DNA from: an uncultured Lachnospiraceae bacterium
Lineage (GTDB): Bacteria; Bacillota; Clostridia; Lachnospirales; Lachnospiraceae
Length of the DNA: 64,000 nucleotides
Reading direction: 5' to 3'
Assembly: GCA_910586255.1 (NCBI GenBank)
Contig: CAJUHR010000019.1
Location: 20,177-84,176, forward strand
Both the position numbers and the translations under genes were made by a program. Under the pieces are notes generated by a model that was not told where the DNA came from, did not search any database, and saw only the letters and a list, made by a program, of their open reading frames with translations. Shown in pieces: positions 25,837-34,505 of this stretch (position 1 is its first letter; every line of letters starts with the position of its first letter).

Positions 25837-26355
25837 ATGAGAAAAAGAAAACAGAAGGAAAAAATGCCTGTGTGGTCAGAGCAGGAGCTGATGGAGAGAA
25901 AGCTTGCCATGGAAAGGCTTCATCCCGGTTACATTGATATGGAATTTCGTCTGGGAGCGTGGCTGGGGTTTGTGATGATCGGCCGGATATTCCTTCACGG
26001 CCTGAACATTATTCTGGGACTGCAAAGGGGTATATTTCTGGTGTTTATCCCTTTTATTCTGCTTATATGCTTTGGCTTTTATTCCGTGTGTATCCGTCAG
26101 CAGTGGAAGCTTGCATGGGTGTTTCTGATTTTCAGGGCAAAAGAGCTGGTGCAGATTTTGTATCGGACCGTTCCGGATCTTTTTTATCTGAATTTTTGGG
26201 GTGATATCTGGTGGGTGACCACGGTGGGAGCCGTACTTTTAGACATCTGTTTTTTGCTGGCAGTGGCCCTTTTGCCTTCCGTTCACCGTTTTGTGGAGAA
26301 TGACAGGCTTGTCCGCTCCCCACAGGCGATTGAGGAAGCGGCAGAGGGAGTGTAA
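25837..26355 (+). CDS. Four-helix membrane protein of unknown function
   Basis: A 172-residue protein with a basic N-terminus and four predicted membrane helices (about residues 46-66, 70-90, 94-115 and 125-150). I do not recognise the family. GAGAGG lies before the ATG. It is 14 bp after the lipase-like gene and is probably co-transcribed, so a role alongside that membrane hydrolase is possible but unproven. Confidence 0.6.
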   Translation: MRKRKQKEKMPVWSEQELMERKLAMERLHPGYIDMEFRLGAWLGFVMIGRIFLHGLNIILGLQRGIFLVFIPFILLICFGFYSVCIRQQWKLAWVFLIFRAKELVQILYRTVPDLFYLNFWGDIWWVTTVGAVLLDICFLLAVALLPSVHRFVENDRLVRSPQAIEEAAEGV

Positions 26356-26363
26356 ATGGTTCC

Positions 26364-26392
26364 TTGTCGAAAAGCGCCATTCGTGCTATAAT
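26364..26392 (+). promoter_or_regulatory. Predicted promoter of the dehydratase-activase gene
   Basis: TTGTCG (26364-26369), 17-bp spacer, TATAAT (26387-26392), about 80 bp upstream of the TTG start of the activase gene. Confidence 0.65.
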
Positions 26393-26473
26393 GTGTTTCG
26401 CGGAAAGCAAGCGGGCCTGCCTGTACTGCCTGTTTGCAGGTTACGTCAGATCGAACAATTAGGAGAGGATTAC

Positions 26474-29434
26474 TTGAAAATCGGATTGGATGTTGGTTCC
26501 ACAACCATCAAGACCATTGTTTTGGATGACAGTGGGAAAATCATATATTCAGCCTATGAGCGCCATTTTTCCCAGATTACGGCAAAGACGGCAGAGGCCC
26601 TTGTGAAGGTGAAGGAGGCTTTCCCTGACCATACGGACTTTTGCCTGGTTATTTCCGGTTCTGCGGGAATGGGGATGGCAAAGAGCTGCCAGGTGGATTT
26701 TGTCCAGGAGGTCTATGCCACCAAGGTGGCGGCAGAGAAAAACGCGCCGGATACGGATGTGATTATTGAGCTGGGCGGGGAGGATGCCAAGATTATCTTC
26801 TTAAACGGTGCCATGGAGGCCCGGATGAACGGCTCCTGCGCCGGAGGGACCGGGGCGTTTATTGACCAGATGGCCACTCTCCTCGGCATCACCCCCGATG
26901 AGATGAACGATTATGCCAAAGAGAGCACCAAGCTTTACACCATCGCTTCCCGGTGCGGAGTGTTTGCCAAAAGCGACATTCAGCCCCTGATCAACCAGGG
27001 GGCGGACAAGCGGGATATATCCGCCAGCATATTCAGCGCGGTGGTGAACCAGACCATCGGCGGGCTGGCCCAGGGACGGGCTATTGAGGGAAACGTCCTT
27101 TACCTGGGAGGGCCTCTTACCTTTATGCCAGAGCTTCAGAAAAGCTTTGACAAGGCCCTGAACTTAAAGGGAAGCTGTCCTGAAAATTCTCTTTACTATG
27201 TGGCTCTGGGAGCCGCCCTCTGTGCCCGCGGCCAGGTGGATTTGGATCAGGTGACAGAGGCTCTTTCCCGGTATGAATCCATCAGCGAGTTTCAGACCCT
27301 GCCGCCTCTCTTTGCCGATGAAAAGGAATATGAGGAGTTTAAGAAACGCCACAGTCAGGCGGATGTGGCCTACGGGAATCTAAAAGGCTACCGGGGACGG
27401 ACCTGGGTGGGAATTGACGCAGGCTCCACCACCGTGAAAGCCGTGGTGATCGGAGAGAATAAGGAGATTCTGGACAGCACCTATCTATCCAACAGCGGGA
27501 ACCCGGTTCCTATTGTCCGGGAGTATCTGGCCAGTGTGTATGAGCGCTGCCCGGACATCCGGATAGCCGGCTCCTGTGTGACCGGATACGGGGAGGACAT
27601 TATCAAAAATGCCTTTTCCATCGATGAGGGTCTGGTGGAAACCATGGCCCACTTAAAGGCGGCTCAGGCCTTTATGCCGGACGTGGAATTTATCATTGAC
27701 ATCGGCGGCCAGGATATGAAGTGCTTTAAGATTCACAATTCGGCCATTGACAATATCTACTTAAACGAGGCCTGCTCCTCCGGCTGCGGCTCCTTTTTAC
27801 AGACCTTTGCCGGAGCCTTAAATTACTCTCCGGAGGAATTTTCCAGGCTGGGTCTGTTCTCCAAAAACGCGGTGGATCTCGGTTCCCGGTGCACGGTGTT
27901 TATGAATTCTTCCGTTAAGCAGGCCCAGAAGGACGGGGTCAGCACGGAAGATATTTCCGCAGGGCTTTCCATCAGCGTGGTGAAAAACGCTATCTATAAG
28001 GTGATCCGCCCGGCCAGCATGGACGAGTTGGGAAAACGGATTGTGGTTCAGGGCGGAACCTTTTTAAACGATGCGGTTCTGCGGGCCTTTGAGCGGGAGA
28101 TGGGCTTTAACGTGGTCCGCCCGGTGATTGCGGGGCTGATGGGCGCCTACGGGTGCGCCCTTCACGCCATGGAGCAAAGGGGGAGGACAAAGGAGGAAAA
28201 GATCAGCTCCATCATTACCATGGAGGAGCTAAAAGGCTTTGTGCATCAGGTAAAAAATGTCAACTGCGGCCTGTGCAGCAACAACTGTCTTCTCAGCGCC
28301 AACACTTTTTCGGGCGGCAGGAAATACATAGCAGGCAACAAGTGCGAGCGTCCGGTGACAAAGAGGGCCTCGGATGCGGACCACAATATCTATAAATACA
28401 AGCAGGAGCTTTTGGCAGGCTACGCTTCTGTAAAGGGGAGGCGCAGGGAGGTGATCGGCCTTCCTCTGGGACTTAATTACTATGAGCTGGCGCCCTTCTG
28501 GCATAAGTTTTTTACGGTGCTTGGCTTTGGGGTGGAGATCTCTCCCTTTTCCAACCGGGAGCTGTATCTGGCAGGGCAACATTCCATCCCCAGCGACACG
28601 GTGTGCTTCCCGGCCAAGATGCTTCACGGCCATATTCAGTATTTGAAGGAAAAGAAGGTGGATGCCATCTTTTACCCCTGTATGAGCTTTAACTTTGACG
28701 AGGGCCTGGGAGACAATAATTATAACTGCCCGGTGGTGGCCTACTACCCGGAGGTCATTGCCGCCAACATGAAATTCGACAACGAGACAGTTCTCATCAA
28801 TGATTATGTGGGGCCTCATAAAAAGAAGTTTTTCCCGGGGAAGATGACAGAGCTTTTGGGCCGTTATTTTAAGGACATCGATATAAAGGAAGTAAAAAGA
28901 GCCAGCGACCTGGCCTTTCGGGAGCGGGAGCTGTACCTTTTAAAGATCCGGAAAAAGGCGCGGCAGATTATTGCCGAAGCCAGGAGGGAGGGCCGGAGGA
29001 TTATTGTGCTGGCAGGCAGGCCCTACCATGTGGACCCGGAGATCAATCACGGGATTGACATGCTGATCAACGGCTTTGGCGTGTCAGTCATCTCGGAGGA
29101 CTGTGTAAGCCACCTTGTATCCCGGTTTCCGGTGCGGGTGTTGAACCAGTGGATGTACCACGCAAGGCTTTACGCCGCCGCCAAGTATGTCTGTACTCAG
29201 GAGGACATGGAGCTGGTTCAGTTAGTCAGCTTCGGCTGTGGGCTGGATGCCATAACGACTGATGAGGTGCGCGTTATTATTGAAAATGGCGGAAAGATTT
29301 ATACCCAGATAAAGATCGATGAGATCACCAACTTAGGGGCGGTGCGGGTACGTTTAAGGAGCCTTTTGGCTGCGCTGGACAGGCAAAAGGGTTACTGTTC
29401 ACGTGCGTCCACAGCAACCGGCAAAAATCCATGA
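26474..29434 (+). CDS. Acyl-CoA dehydratase activase-related protein (two BadF/HgdC ATPase domains plus DUF2229)
   Basis: A 986-residue protein related to the ATP-driven activators of 2-hydroxyacyl-CoA dehydratases. Two ASKHA ATPase domains are visible. The first begins KIGLDVGSTTIKT with cluster cysteines in NGSCAGGTG and ASRCGVF. The second begins WVGIDAGSTTVKA near residue 310 with EACSSGCGS and GSRCTVF. A DUF2229 region follows with CGLCSNNC. The start is a TTG at 26474, eight bases after AGGAGAGG; the longer frame from 26291 overlaps the previous gene. In many clostridia this protein continues as one chain of about 1400 residues; here the remainder is a separate gene after a 161-bp gap. 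Target enzyme unknown. Confidence 0.85.
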   Translation: MKIGLDVGSTTIKTIVLDDSGKIIYSAYERHFSQITAKTAEALVKVKEAFPDHTDFCLVISGSAGMGMAKSCQVDFVQEVYATKVAAEKNAPDTDVIIELGGEDAKIIFLNGAMEARMNGSCAGGTGAFIDQMATLLGITPDEMNDYAKESTKLYTIASRCGVFAKSDIQPLINQGADKRDISASIFSAVVNQTIGGLAQGRAIEGNVLYLGGPLTFMPELQKSFDKALNLKGSCPENSLYYVALGAALCARGQVDLDQVTEALSRYESISEFQTLPPLFADEKEYEEFKKRHSQADVAYGNLKGYRGRTWVGIDAGSTTVKAVVIGENKEILDSTYLSNSGNPVPIVREYLASVYERCPDIRIAGSCVTGYGEDIIKNAFSIDEGLVETMAHLKAAQAFMPDVEFIIDIGGQDMKCFKIHNSAIDNIYLNEACSSGCGSFLQTFAGALNYSPEEFSRLGLFSKNAVDLGSRCTVFMNSSVKQAQKDGVSTEDISAGLSISVVKNAIYKVIRPASMDELGKRIVVQGGTFLNDAVLRAFEREMGFNVVRPVIAGLMGAYGCALHAMEQRGRTKEEKISSIITMEELKGFVHQVKNVNCGLCSNNCLLSANTFSGGRKYIAGNKCERPVTKRASDADHNIYKYKQELLAGYASVKGRRREVIGLPLGLNYYELAPFWHKFFTVLGFGVEISPFSNRELYLAGQHSIPSDTVCFPAKMLHGHIQYLKEKKVDAIFYPCMSFNFDEGLGDNNYNCPVVAYYPEVIAANMKFDNETVLINDYVGPHKKKFFPGKMTELLGRYFKDIDIKEVKRASDLAFRERELYLLKIRKKARQIIAEARREGRRIIVLAGRPYHVDPEINHGIDMLINGFGVSVISEDCVSHLVSRFPVRVLNQWMYHARLYAAAKYVCTQEDMELVQLVSFGCGLDAITTDEVRVIIENGGKIYTQIKIDEITNLGAVRVRLRSLLAALDRQKGYCSRASTATGKNP

Positions 29435-29460
29435 AAATCGCCTGCGGCGATGGGATTTTT
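29423..29460 (+). terminator. Terminator-like hairpin overlapping the activase stop codon
   Basis: An outer AAAAATCC/GGATTTTT stem (29423-29430 with 29453-29460) encloses an inner TCGCC/GGCGA stem with a TGC loop (29438-29450). It ends in T5 and overlaps the stop codon. It would reduce read-through into the following gene. Confidence 0.5.
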
Positions 29461-29595
29461 GCTCGCCAGCTTAAGTTATTGTACGGTAAGCGCAGCAAAT
29501 GGGCGGACCTACCTGAACGGTAACGCAAAGGGATCATTAATTGAGTAGGAGTCAAAAGGAAAGATACGCAAGACAGTAGGAAAAGAGAAGTAGCC

Positions 29596-30873
29596 ATGGC
29601 GAAGATCAAGCGAGCGAAAAACGGAAGAATCATTTTCACAAAAGAGATGAAAAGGGATTACACGATTCTGGTTCCTGACATGCTTCCCATTCATTTCGAG
29701 ATTATGAAATATGTGTTTTTAAATGAGGGTTACAAGCTGGAGCTTCTCAGGACGGCAAAGCCTGAGATCAAACAGCTGGGACTTCGGTATGTCCACAATG
29801 ACACCTGTTACCCGGCCCTTTTGGTGATCGGACAATTTCTGGACGCCTTAGAAAGCGGGAGCTATGATCCGGACAGAACCGCTCTGATGATTATGCAGAC
29901 GGGAGGCGGGTGCCGGGCGTCCAACTATATTCATCTTTTGCGCAAGGCCTTGGAGAAGGCCGGCTACAGCCAGGTGCCGGTCATTTCCTTCAACCTTTCG
30001 GGAGTAGAGTTTAACAGCGGCTTTTCTCTGACCTTGCCCATTATACGCAAATGTATTGCCGGGGTGATTTACGGGGATCTGCTGATGCTTCTCAGTAACC
30101 AGATCAAGGCCTATGAGATCCATAAGGGGGATGCCAACCGGATGATCGAGAAGTGGGTGGGGAGGATCACGGAGCAGTTTCAACAGTCAAAGGGCTTTGC
30201 CTTAAATGCCATGAAGGCGAACTTTGACCGGATCATTGCCTCTTTTGCGAAGATTCCCATCAATAAGGTGCCGAAGGTCAAGGTGGGGATTGTGGGGGAG
30301 ATCTATGTAAAATATGCCAGCTTTGCCAATAACAATCTGGAGGAATTTTTGGCAGAGCAGGATTGTGAGGTGATGGTGCCGGGGCTTTTGGGCTTTCTGA
30401 TGTTTAAGGTGGATGCCAGAATCCAGGATGTGAAGCTTTACGGGGGAAGCCGGATTAAGCTTGCCATTGCCACCTTTTTGCTCGATTATTTTAAGAAGGT
30501 GGAGAAGGCCTTCATGGAGTGCGTGGACAAGTATCCGGTGTTTACTCAGCTTTCCTGCTTTGAGGCTACCAAGCCTTTGGTGGACGGCCTTATCGGAGTG
30601 GGGAACCGGATGGGAGAGGGATGGTTTTTGCCGGCGGAGATGATTGAACTGGTAAATCATGGCTACGAAAATATCGTGTGCACCCAGCCCTTTGGCTGTC
30701 TGCCCACCCATGTGTGCGGCAAGGGGATGATTCACCGGATCAAGGAGCTGTACCCTCAGGCCAATATTGTGCCCATTGACTACGACCCGGGGGCCACGAA
30801 GGTGAACCAGGAGAACAGGATTAAACTGATGCTTTCCGTAGCCAGAGAGGCTATGGAGCCAGGGAACGCGTGA
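29596..30873 (+). CDS. 2-Hydroxyacyl-CoA dehydratase-like protein (C-terminal part of the activase-related family)
   Basis: A 425-residue protein. Its order of blocks (EMKRDYTILVPDMLPIHFE, YVHNDTCYPALLVIGQ, MQTGGGCRASNY, CTQPFGCLPTHVCGKGM) matches the C-terminal third of the long activase-related proteins and the HgdB/BcrC dehydratase fold. Conserved cysteines could hold an iron-sulfur cluster. The ATG at 29596 is preceded by AGGAAAAGAG, spacing acceptable. It is separated from the upstream part by 161 bp carrying a terminator-like hairpin, yet both parts look intact. They probably form one complex. The split could be an ancestral arrangement or a later fission. Confidence 0.8.
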   Translation: MAKIKRAKNGRIIFTKEMKRDYTILVPDMLPIHFEIMKYVFLNEGYKLELLRTAKPEIKQLGLRYVHNDTCYPALLVIGQFLDALESGSYDPDRTALMIMQTGGGCRASNYIHLLRKALEKAGYSQVPVISFNLSGVEFNSGFSLTLPIIRKCIAGVIYGDLLMLLSNQIKAYEIHKGDANRMIEKWVGRITEQFQQSKGFALNAMKANFDRIIASFAKIPINKVPKVKVGIVGEIYVKYASFANNNLEEFLAEQDCEVMVPGLLGFLMFKVDARIQDVKLYGGSRIKLAIATFLLDYFKKVEKAFMECVDKYPVFTQLSCFEATKPLVDGLIGVGNRMGEGWFLPAEMIELVNHGYENIVCTQPFGCLPTHVCGKGMIHRIKELYPQANIVPIDYDPGATKVNQENRIKLMLSVAREAMEPGNA

Positions 30874-30900
30874 GAGTCCGGCTTGCCGGACTCTTTTTTG
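30873..30900 (+). terminator. Intrinsic terminator
   Basis: A 10-bp GC-rich stem (30873-30882 with 30885-30894) ending in six Ts, starting on the last base of the stop codon of the dehydratase-like gene. Confidence 0.9.
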
Positions 30901-30923
30901 CTTTACAAAGACCCAAAGTCTTT

Positions 30924-31736
30924 TTACTGGATTTGACACAATTTTTCCCGGATACGGCAGCCTCTCTCATAGGCGGCGGCCAGATAATCCTCAGCGGACA
31001 TGGCCCGGTATTCTGGCAGGCTCTGATTGGAAACCTCCAGAGTTACGGGCCCTTTATAATGGTATTCTTTCAGCTTTTCTGCAAACCAGTCCCAGTCCAG
31101 CACTCCGTCAAAGGGCAAAAGATGAAGATCATCCCGGTAATCTATGTTTCCGGGACGGGTAACACCCCGGTTGTCATGGATGTGAAGACACATAAGGCGG
31201 CAGCCGTACCGCTCCATCAAGTCGATATGGGGAGTGTAGCAGATATTGTGTCCGATATCCCAGCAAAAACCGTGGAAGGGGTCTGTGACGAAATCCATCA
31301 CTGCCTTTAAATGGGGCAGCGGTTCGATATTTTCAAAGCAGATATGGACTCCTAAGGATTTGGCATAATCACACAGCCGGCCAAAGCGGGACAGGCCCTC
31401 CCGGGAGATCTCGGGGGCCTGGTTTCCCACGGTAGTGTGGAGAATGAATTTGTCCACCTGGATCTGACGGCAGGCAAGGACGGAGGCTTTTAAGACATCC
31501 AGATAGTCATCGCCGTCTTTTCCAGGCTCCCACATCCGGTTGGCATATTGGAAGGGGCCGTGGATGGTCTCAAAGTCCAGCCCCGTCTTTTCTGCCAGCC
31601 GGGCCCAGACATCCAGAGGCTCGGTTCCTGTGTGGAGGGTGAAGAATCCGTCAAAACCGGCCTGGCGGATCAGGGGGATTTGTTCTTCAACAGGGATGCT
31701 GCTTCCTACAATGGTGGAAATGTTTATGTGATACAT
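30924..31736 (-). CDS. Sugar phosphate isomerase/epimerase (xylose isomerase-like TIM barrel)
   Basis: A 270-residue TIM-barrel protein of the AP-endonuclease-2/xylose isomerase-like family. Family blocks include the N-terminal ISTIVGSSIPVEEQIPLI, the FETIHGPF segment, FENIEPLP with the metal-binding glutamate, and CWDIGHN and CLHIHDNRG with metal-binding Asp/His. Members isomerise or epimerise sugars or hydroxyacids using a divalent metal. It is divergent from the sugar ABC transporter/GH2 operon and probably processes the imported sugar. The start is the ATG at 31736. The regulatory region between is about 440 bp. Confidence 0.82.
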   Translation of the reverse strand: MYHINISTIVGSSIPVEEQIPLIRQAGFDGFFTLHTGTEPLDVWARLAEKTGLDFETIHGPFQYANRMWEPGKDGDDYLDVLKASVLACRQIQVDKFILHTTVGNQAPEISREGLSRFGRLCDYAKSLGVHICFENIEPLPHLKAVMDFVTDPFHGFCWDIGHNICYTPHIDLMERYGCRLMCLHIHDNRGVTRPGNIDYRDDLHLLPFDGVLDWDWFAEKLKEYHYKGPVTLEVSNQSLPEYRAMSAEDYLAAAYERGCRIREKLCQIQ

Positions 31737-31997
31737 GGCTTTTCCTCTTTTCTTTGATATGTGTGAGTGTATACTTAATCTCCGAAAAAATCAATAGTGA
31801 TTTATCTGTTTTTACGGAACCGGTGTTATTAACTTAAGTGATCTCAAAGGGTACTCCTTGGAGGAAGGAGTGAGACGGTCGCTTGAACTGTTACATTATT
31901 TTAGTTTTCTTCTAGGAAAATTGTGGAAATTTATTTCATAAAAAATGTATTATTAATAAACATAAGTTGGAAAGTGCGGTTAAATAATAGATATAAT

Positions 31998-32077
31998 CTA
32001 CAAAAACAAAGATTTTTTTATAGAATCGATTGACATAATTACAAATATATGGTAAAGTAAAGCTACAGAAACAAAGA
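31998..32077 (+). promoter_or_regulatory. 15-bp direct repeats flanking the ABC operon promoter
   Basis: CTACAAAAACAAAGA (31998-32012) and CTACAGAAACAAAGA (32063-32077) differ at one base and lie 65 bp apart, one upstream of the -35 box and one just after the -10 box. This is the layout of a looping repressor's two operators. No matching regulator gene is adjacent. Confidence 0.5.
32030..32058 (+). promoter_or_regulatory. Predicted promoter of the ABC transporter/GH2 operon
   Basis: TTGACA (32030-32035), 17-bp spacer, TAAAGT (32053-32058), about 120 bp before the binding-protein start codon. Confidence 0.7.
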
Positions 32078-32178
32078 AATATTTCAATAATTTTATTTTG
32101 CATGACTCTTGAAATGATATTTATTACAGAGAATTTGTAGCGAATGGTAGGAGGAAATGCAAGGAAAAGGAGAGAAAG

Positions 32179-33513
32179 ATGAAAAAAAGTGTAGCATTGT
32201 TACTGGCAGGTGTGATGGCACTGTCACTGACAGCATGCGGCGGAGGGGGATCTCAGAGCACAAACACCACAGCAGCACCGGCAGCAGGAGGGGCATCTCA
32301 GACGGAAGGTGGCGGCGCCTCATCGGGAGGAGCGGCTGCGGAGGGCAAGACCAAGATCACCTTTATCAACGGATTTACCGGCGGTGACGGTCCCTTCATG
32401 AGCAAGATCGTGGACGGCTTTAACGAGTCCCAGGATCAGTACTTTATCGAGCAGCTGCAGGATTCGGATCACTACACCAAGTTTAAGGCAGACAATTTTG
32501 ACATGCTGATTATCCACGCGGACTGGATTTCCACTTATCATGCGCTGGGGCTTTTGAGGGAGGTTTCCGATCTCTATGAGAAGGCAGGGCTTTCCTTTGA
32601 AAATGACTGGCATCCCATCACCCAGACCTATGCCAAGTATGATGACGGGGTGTTTGCCTTCCCGTTAGATCTGTATGCGGAGACCTTCTTCTACAACAAG
32701 GAGCTGGTGGAAACCCCGCCCAAGGATTATGCGGACATGATCGCCTTGCGGGATAAGCTGGATTCGGAGAATACTCAGGTGTATCCCATCGGTCTGCCGC
32801 TGACCGGCGATCACCAGTGGGCATGGATGACCGCTCTCGGACAGTCCGGCTGCAACTGGGTGGAGGGAGAGCACATCAAGATGGATACGGATGAGGTCTG
32901 CGATGCCTTCATGAAGGTTCATGACCTGATCTATGTGGATCATTTAAGCGCTGCCGGCCTGGGCGATCAGGACCACTACAACACCTTTGTCAATGAGTCC
33001 ACGGACAATGCCAATGTAAAGGTTGCCATGAGCCTGACCGGTCCCTGGAAGTATGTGACTGCCAAGGAGATTTTGGGTGACAATTTAGGGATCGGCACTC
33101 TGCCTCAGATCTACGGCGATGTGCCCTGTGTGCCGGCCGGCGGACATACTTTTGCAGTATCCGCGGACGTGACCGATGAGGCCAAGTTAGACGGAATCGC
33201 CGCTTTCATGAAGTATGCTTATCAGCCGGATGTGATGCTCAACTGGGCGGATTCCGGACAGGCGCCTATCCATCTGGCCACTATGGAGAAGGTGAAGGCC
33301 GATCCGGAAAAGTATCCGGTGGCAGCCGTGAACTATGAGATTTTTGATGATGCTATGATTCTTCCTGCCATCTACAATATTCGGGAGCAGGTAAAATATG
33401 TCAATGCAAATGTGTGGTCATTGGTTTTGCAGACACCGGATCTGTCAAGAGATCAGCTGATGGAGGAGCTTAAGAACGCAACGGAGATTGCAACGGAGCT
33501 GTCAGAATATTAA
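32179..33513 (+). CDS. Sugar ABC transporter substrate-binding lipoprotein (CUT1 family 1)
   Basis: A 444-residue lipoprotein. The signal peptide ends in LSLTAC (Cys20), followed by a Ser/Thr/Gly linker to about residue 55. The binding domain starts KITFINGFTGGDGPFMS and continues with FAFPLDLYAETFFYNKEL, typical of the extracellular solute-binding family 1. GGAGAG lies before the ATG. First gene of an operon with two permeases and a GH2 glycosidase, so it likely captures an oligosaccharide or glycoside, then passes it to the permeases. A compact hairpin follows its stop codon. Confidence 0.9.
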   Translation: MKKSVALLLAGVMALSLTACGGGGSQSTNTTAAPAAGGASQTEGGGASSGGAAAEGKTKITFINGFTGGDGPFMSKIVDGFNESQDQYFIEQLQDSDHYTKFKADNFDMLIIHADWISTYHALGLLREVSDLYEKAGLSFENDWHPITQTYAKYDDGVFAFPLDLYAETFFYNKELVETPPKDYADMIALRDKLDSENTQVYPIGLPLTGDHQWAWMTALGQSGCNWVEGEHIKMDTDEVCDAFMKVHDLIYVDHLSAAGLGDQDHYNTFVNESTDNANVKVAMSLTGPWKYVTAKEILGDNLGIGTLPQIYGDVPCVPAGGHTFAVSADVTDEAKLDGIAAFMKYAYQPDVMLNWADSGQAPIHLATMEKVKADPEKYPVAAVNYEIFDDAMILPAIYNIREQVKYVNANVWSLVLQTPDLSRDQLMEELKNATEIATELSEY

Positions 33514-33535
33514 AGCGCCGTGGCCGCGCTCCAAT

Positions 33536-33554
33536 GGGGGCCTTTATGGCCCCC
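33536..33554 (+). promoter_or_regulatory. Intercistronic GC hairpin after the binding-protein gene
   Basis: GGGGGCC (33536-33542) pairs with GGCCCCC (33548-33554) around a TTTAT loop, 22 bases after the stop codon and with no T-run. Same position and presumed function as the hairpin after the tctC gene. Confidence 0.6.
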
Positions 33555-33598
33555 GGGGCTTATAAGGCTGCCGGGCAGCCGGAAGGGGTAGGTAAAAG

Positions 33599-34492
33599 AT
33601 GAAAAAGAAAACAGCGACAGCCGTTTTGTTTGTACTGCCTTTTATTTTGTTTTTTATGATGTTCTGGCTGATACCCTTTGTCTACGGGATTGTGATGAGT
33701 GTTAGCAAGTACAGTCTTGTAAAGGGAAATCAAGGCTTTGTGGGTTTGGATAATTACATAAAGATTTTATTTTCTTCTTCCATGTACAATAAGTCGTTCT
33801 GGCTTGGAATGAAGAATACAGTGATTTTTGTGATACTGACCACACCGTTTCTGGTGCTGGGAAGTCTTGCCCTGGCGATTCTTTTAGATCGCCTTCCGGA
33901 CCGGGTAAAGGGGATATTTAGGACCATTTATTTTGCTTCCTATGCGGTTTCCGTAACTGCCGTTGCAGCCGTGTTTGTCTGGCTGATGAAGGGGAACGGC
34001 GGATACTTAAACAACCTGATGATGAATCTGGGGATCATTGACAAGGCGATTCCCTGGATGGAGCAGCAGCCCTTTGTGTGGGTGTCTCTGACCGTGGCCA
34101 CAATCTGGTGGACCATCGGCTACAATATGATGCTGTTTGTCAATGCTCTCAATGAGATCGATACCCAGCTTTACGAGGCATCCTCCATTGACGGGGCAGG
34201 CTTTGCAACCCAGCTTCGGTATATTATTTTTCCGGGAATCAAGAATGTGTTCTTCTTTGTTTTGATGACCACGATCATTGCTTCCTTTAACGTATACGGC
34301 CAGACCCGCCTGATGACTCAGGGCGGCCCGGGAGAGACCACAAAGCCTATGATCATGATGATCACATCCACCATTATGGACAGAAATGATCTGGGCGTGG
34401 GAAGCGCCATGACTATTCTGATGGGACTTGTCATTGTGCTGTGCTCCGTGGGACAGTATTATCTGACCAAAGAAAAAGAAGAATTAAGGTAG
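33599..34492 (+). CDS. Sugar ABC transporter permease (MalF-type)
   Basis: A 297-residue inner-membrane permease with six helices. The ATPase-contacting EAA loop is YEASSIDGAGFATQLRYIIF near residue 198. It pairs with the next permease. GGGGTAGG precedes the ATG. No ATP-binding gene is present in the operon, so a shared MsmX-type ATPase elsewhere in the genome must power it, as is usual for CUT1 importers in Firmicutes. Confidence 0.9.
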   Translation: MKKKTATAVLFVLPFILFFMMFWLIPFVYGIVMSVSKYSLVKGNQGFVGLDNYIKILFSSSMYNKSFWLGMKNTVIFVILTTPFLVLGSLALAILLDRLPDRVKGIFRTIYFASYAVSVTAVAAVFVWLMKGNGGYLNNLMMNLGIIDKAIPWMEQQPFVWVSLTVATIWWTIGYNMMLFVNALNEIDTQLYEASSIDGAGFATQLRYIIFPGIKNVFFFVLMTTIIASFNVYGQTRLMTQGGPGETTKPMIMMITSTIMDRNDLGVGSAMTILMGLVIVLCSVGQYYLTKEKEELR

Positions 34493-34505
34493 GAGGAGGG
34501 GGACT

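Larger units (their letters stand above)
31737..32178. other. Divergent regulatory region upstream of the ABC transporter/GH2 operon
   Basis: 442 bp, AT-rich to the right. Near 31850-31880 there is an ACTCCTT/AAGGAGT inverted repeat with a 5-bp loop. Farther right lie a consensus promoter and two copies of a 15-bp direct repeat. No gene is visible. Confidence 0.6.
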
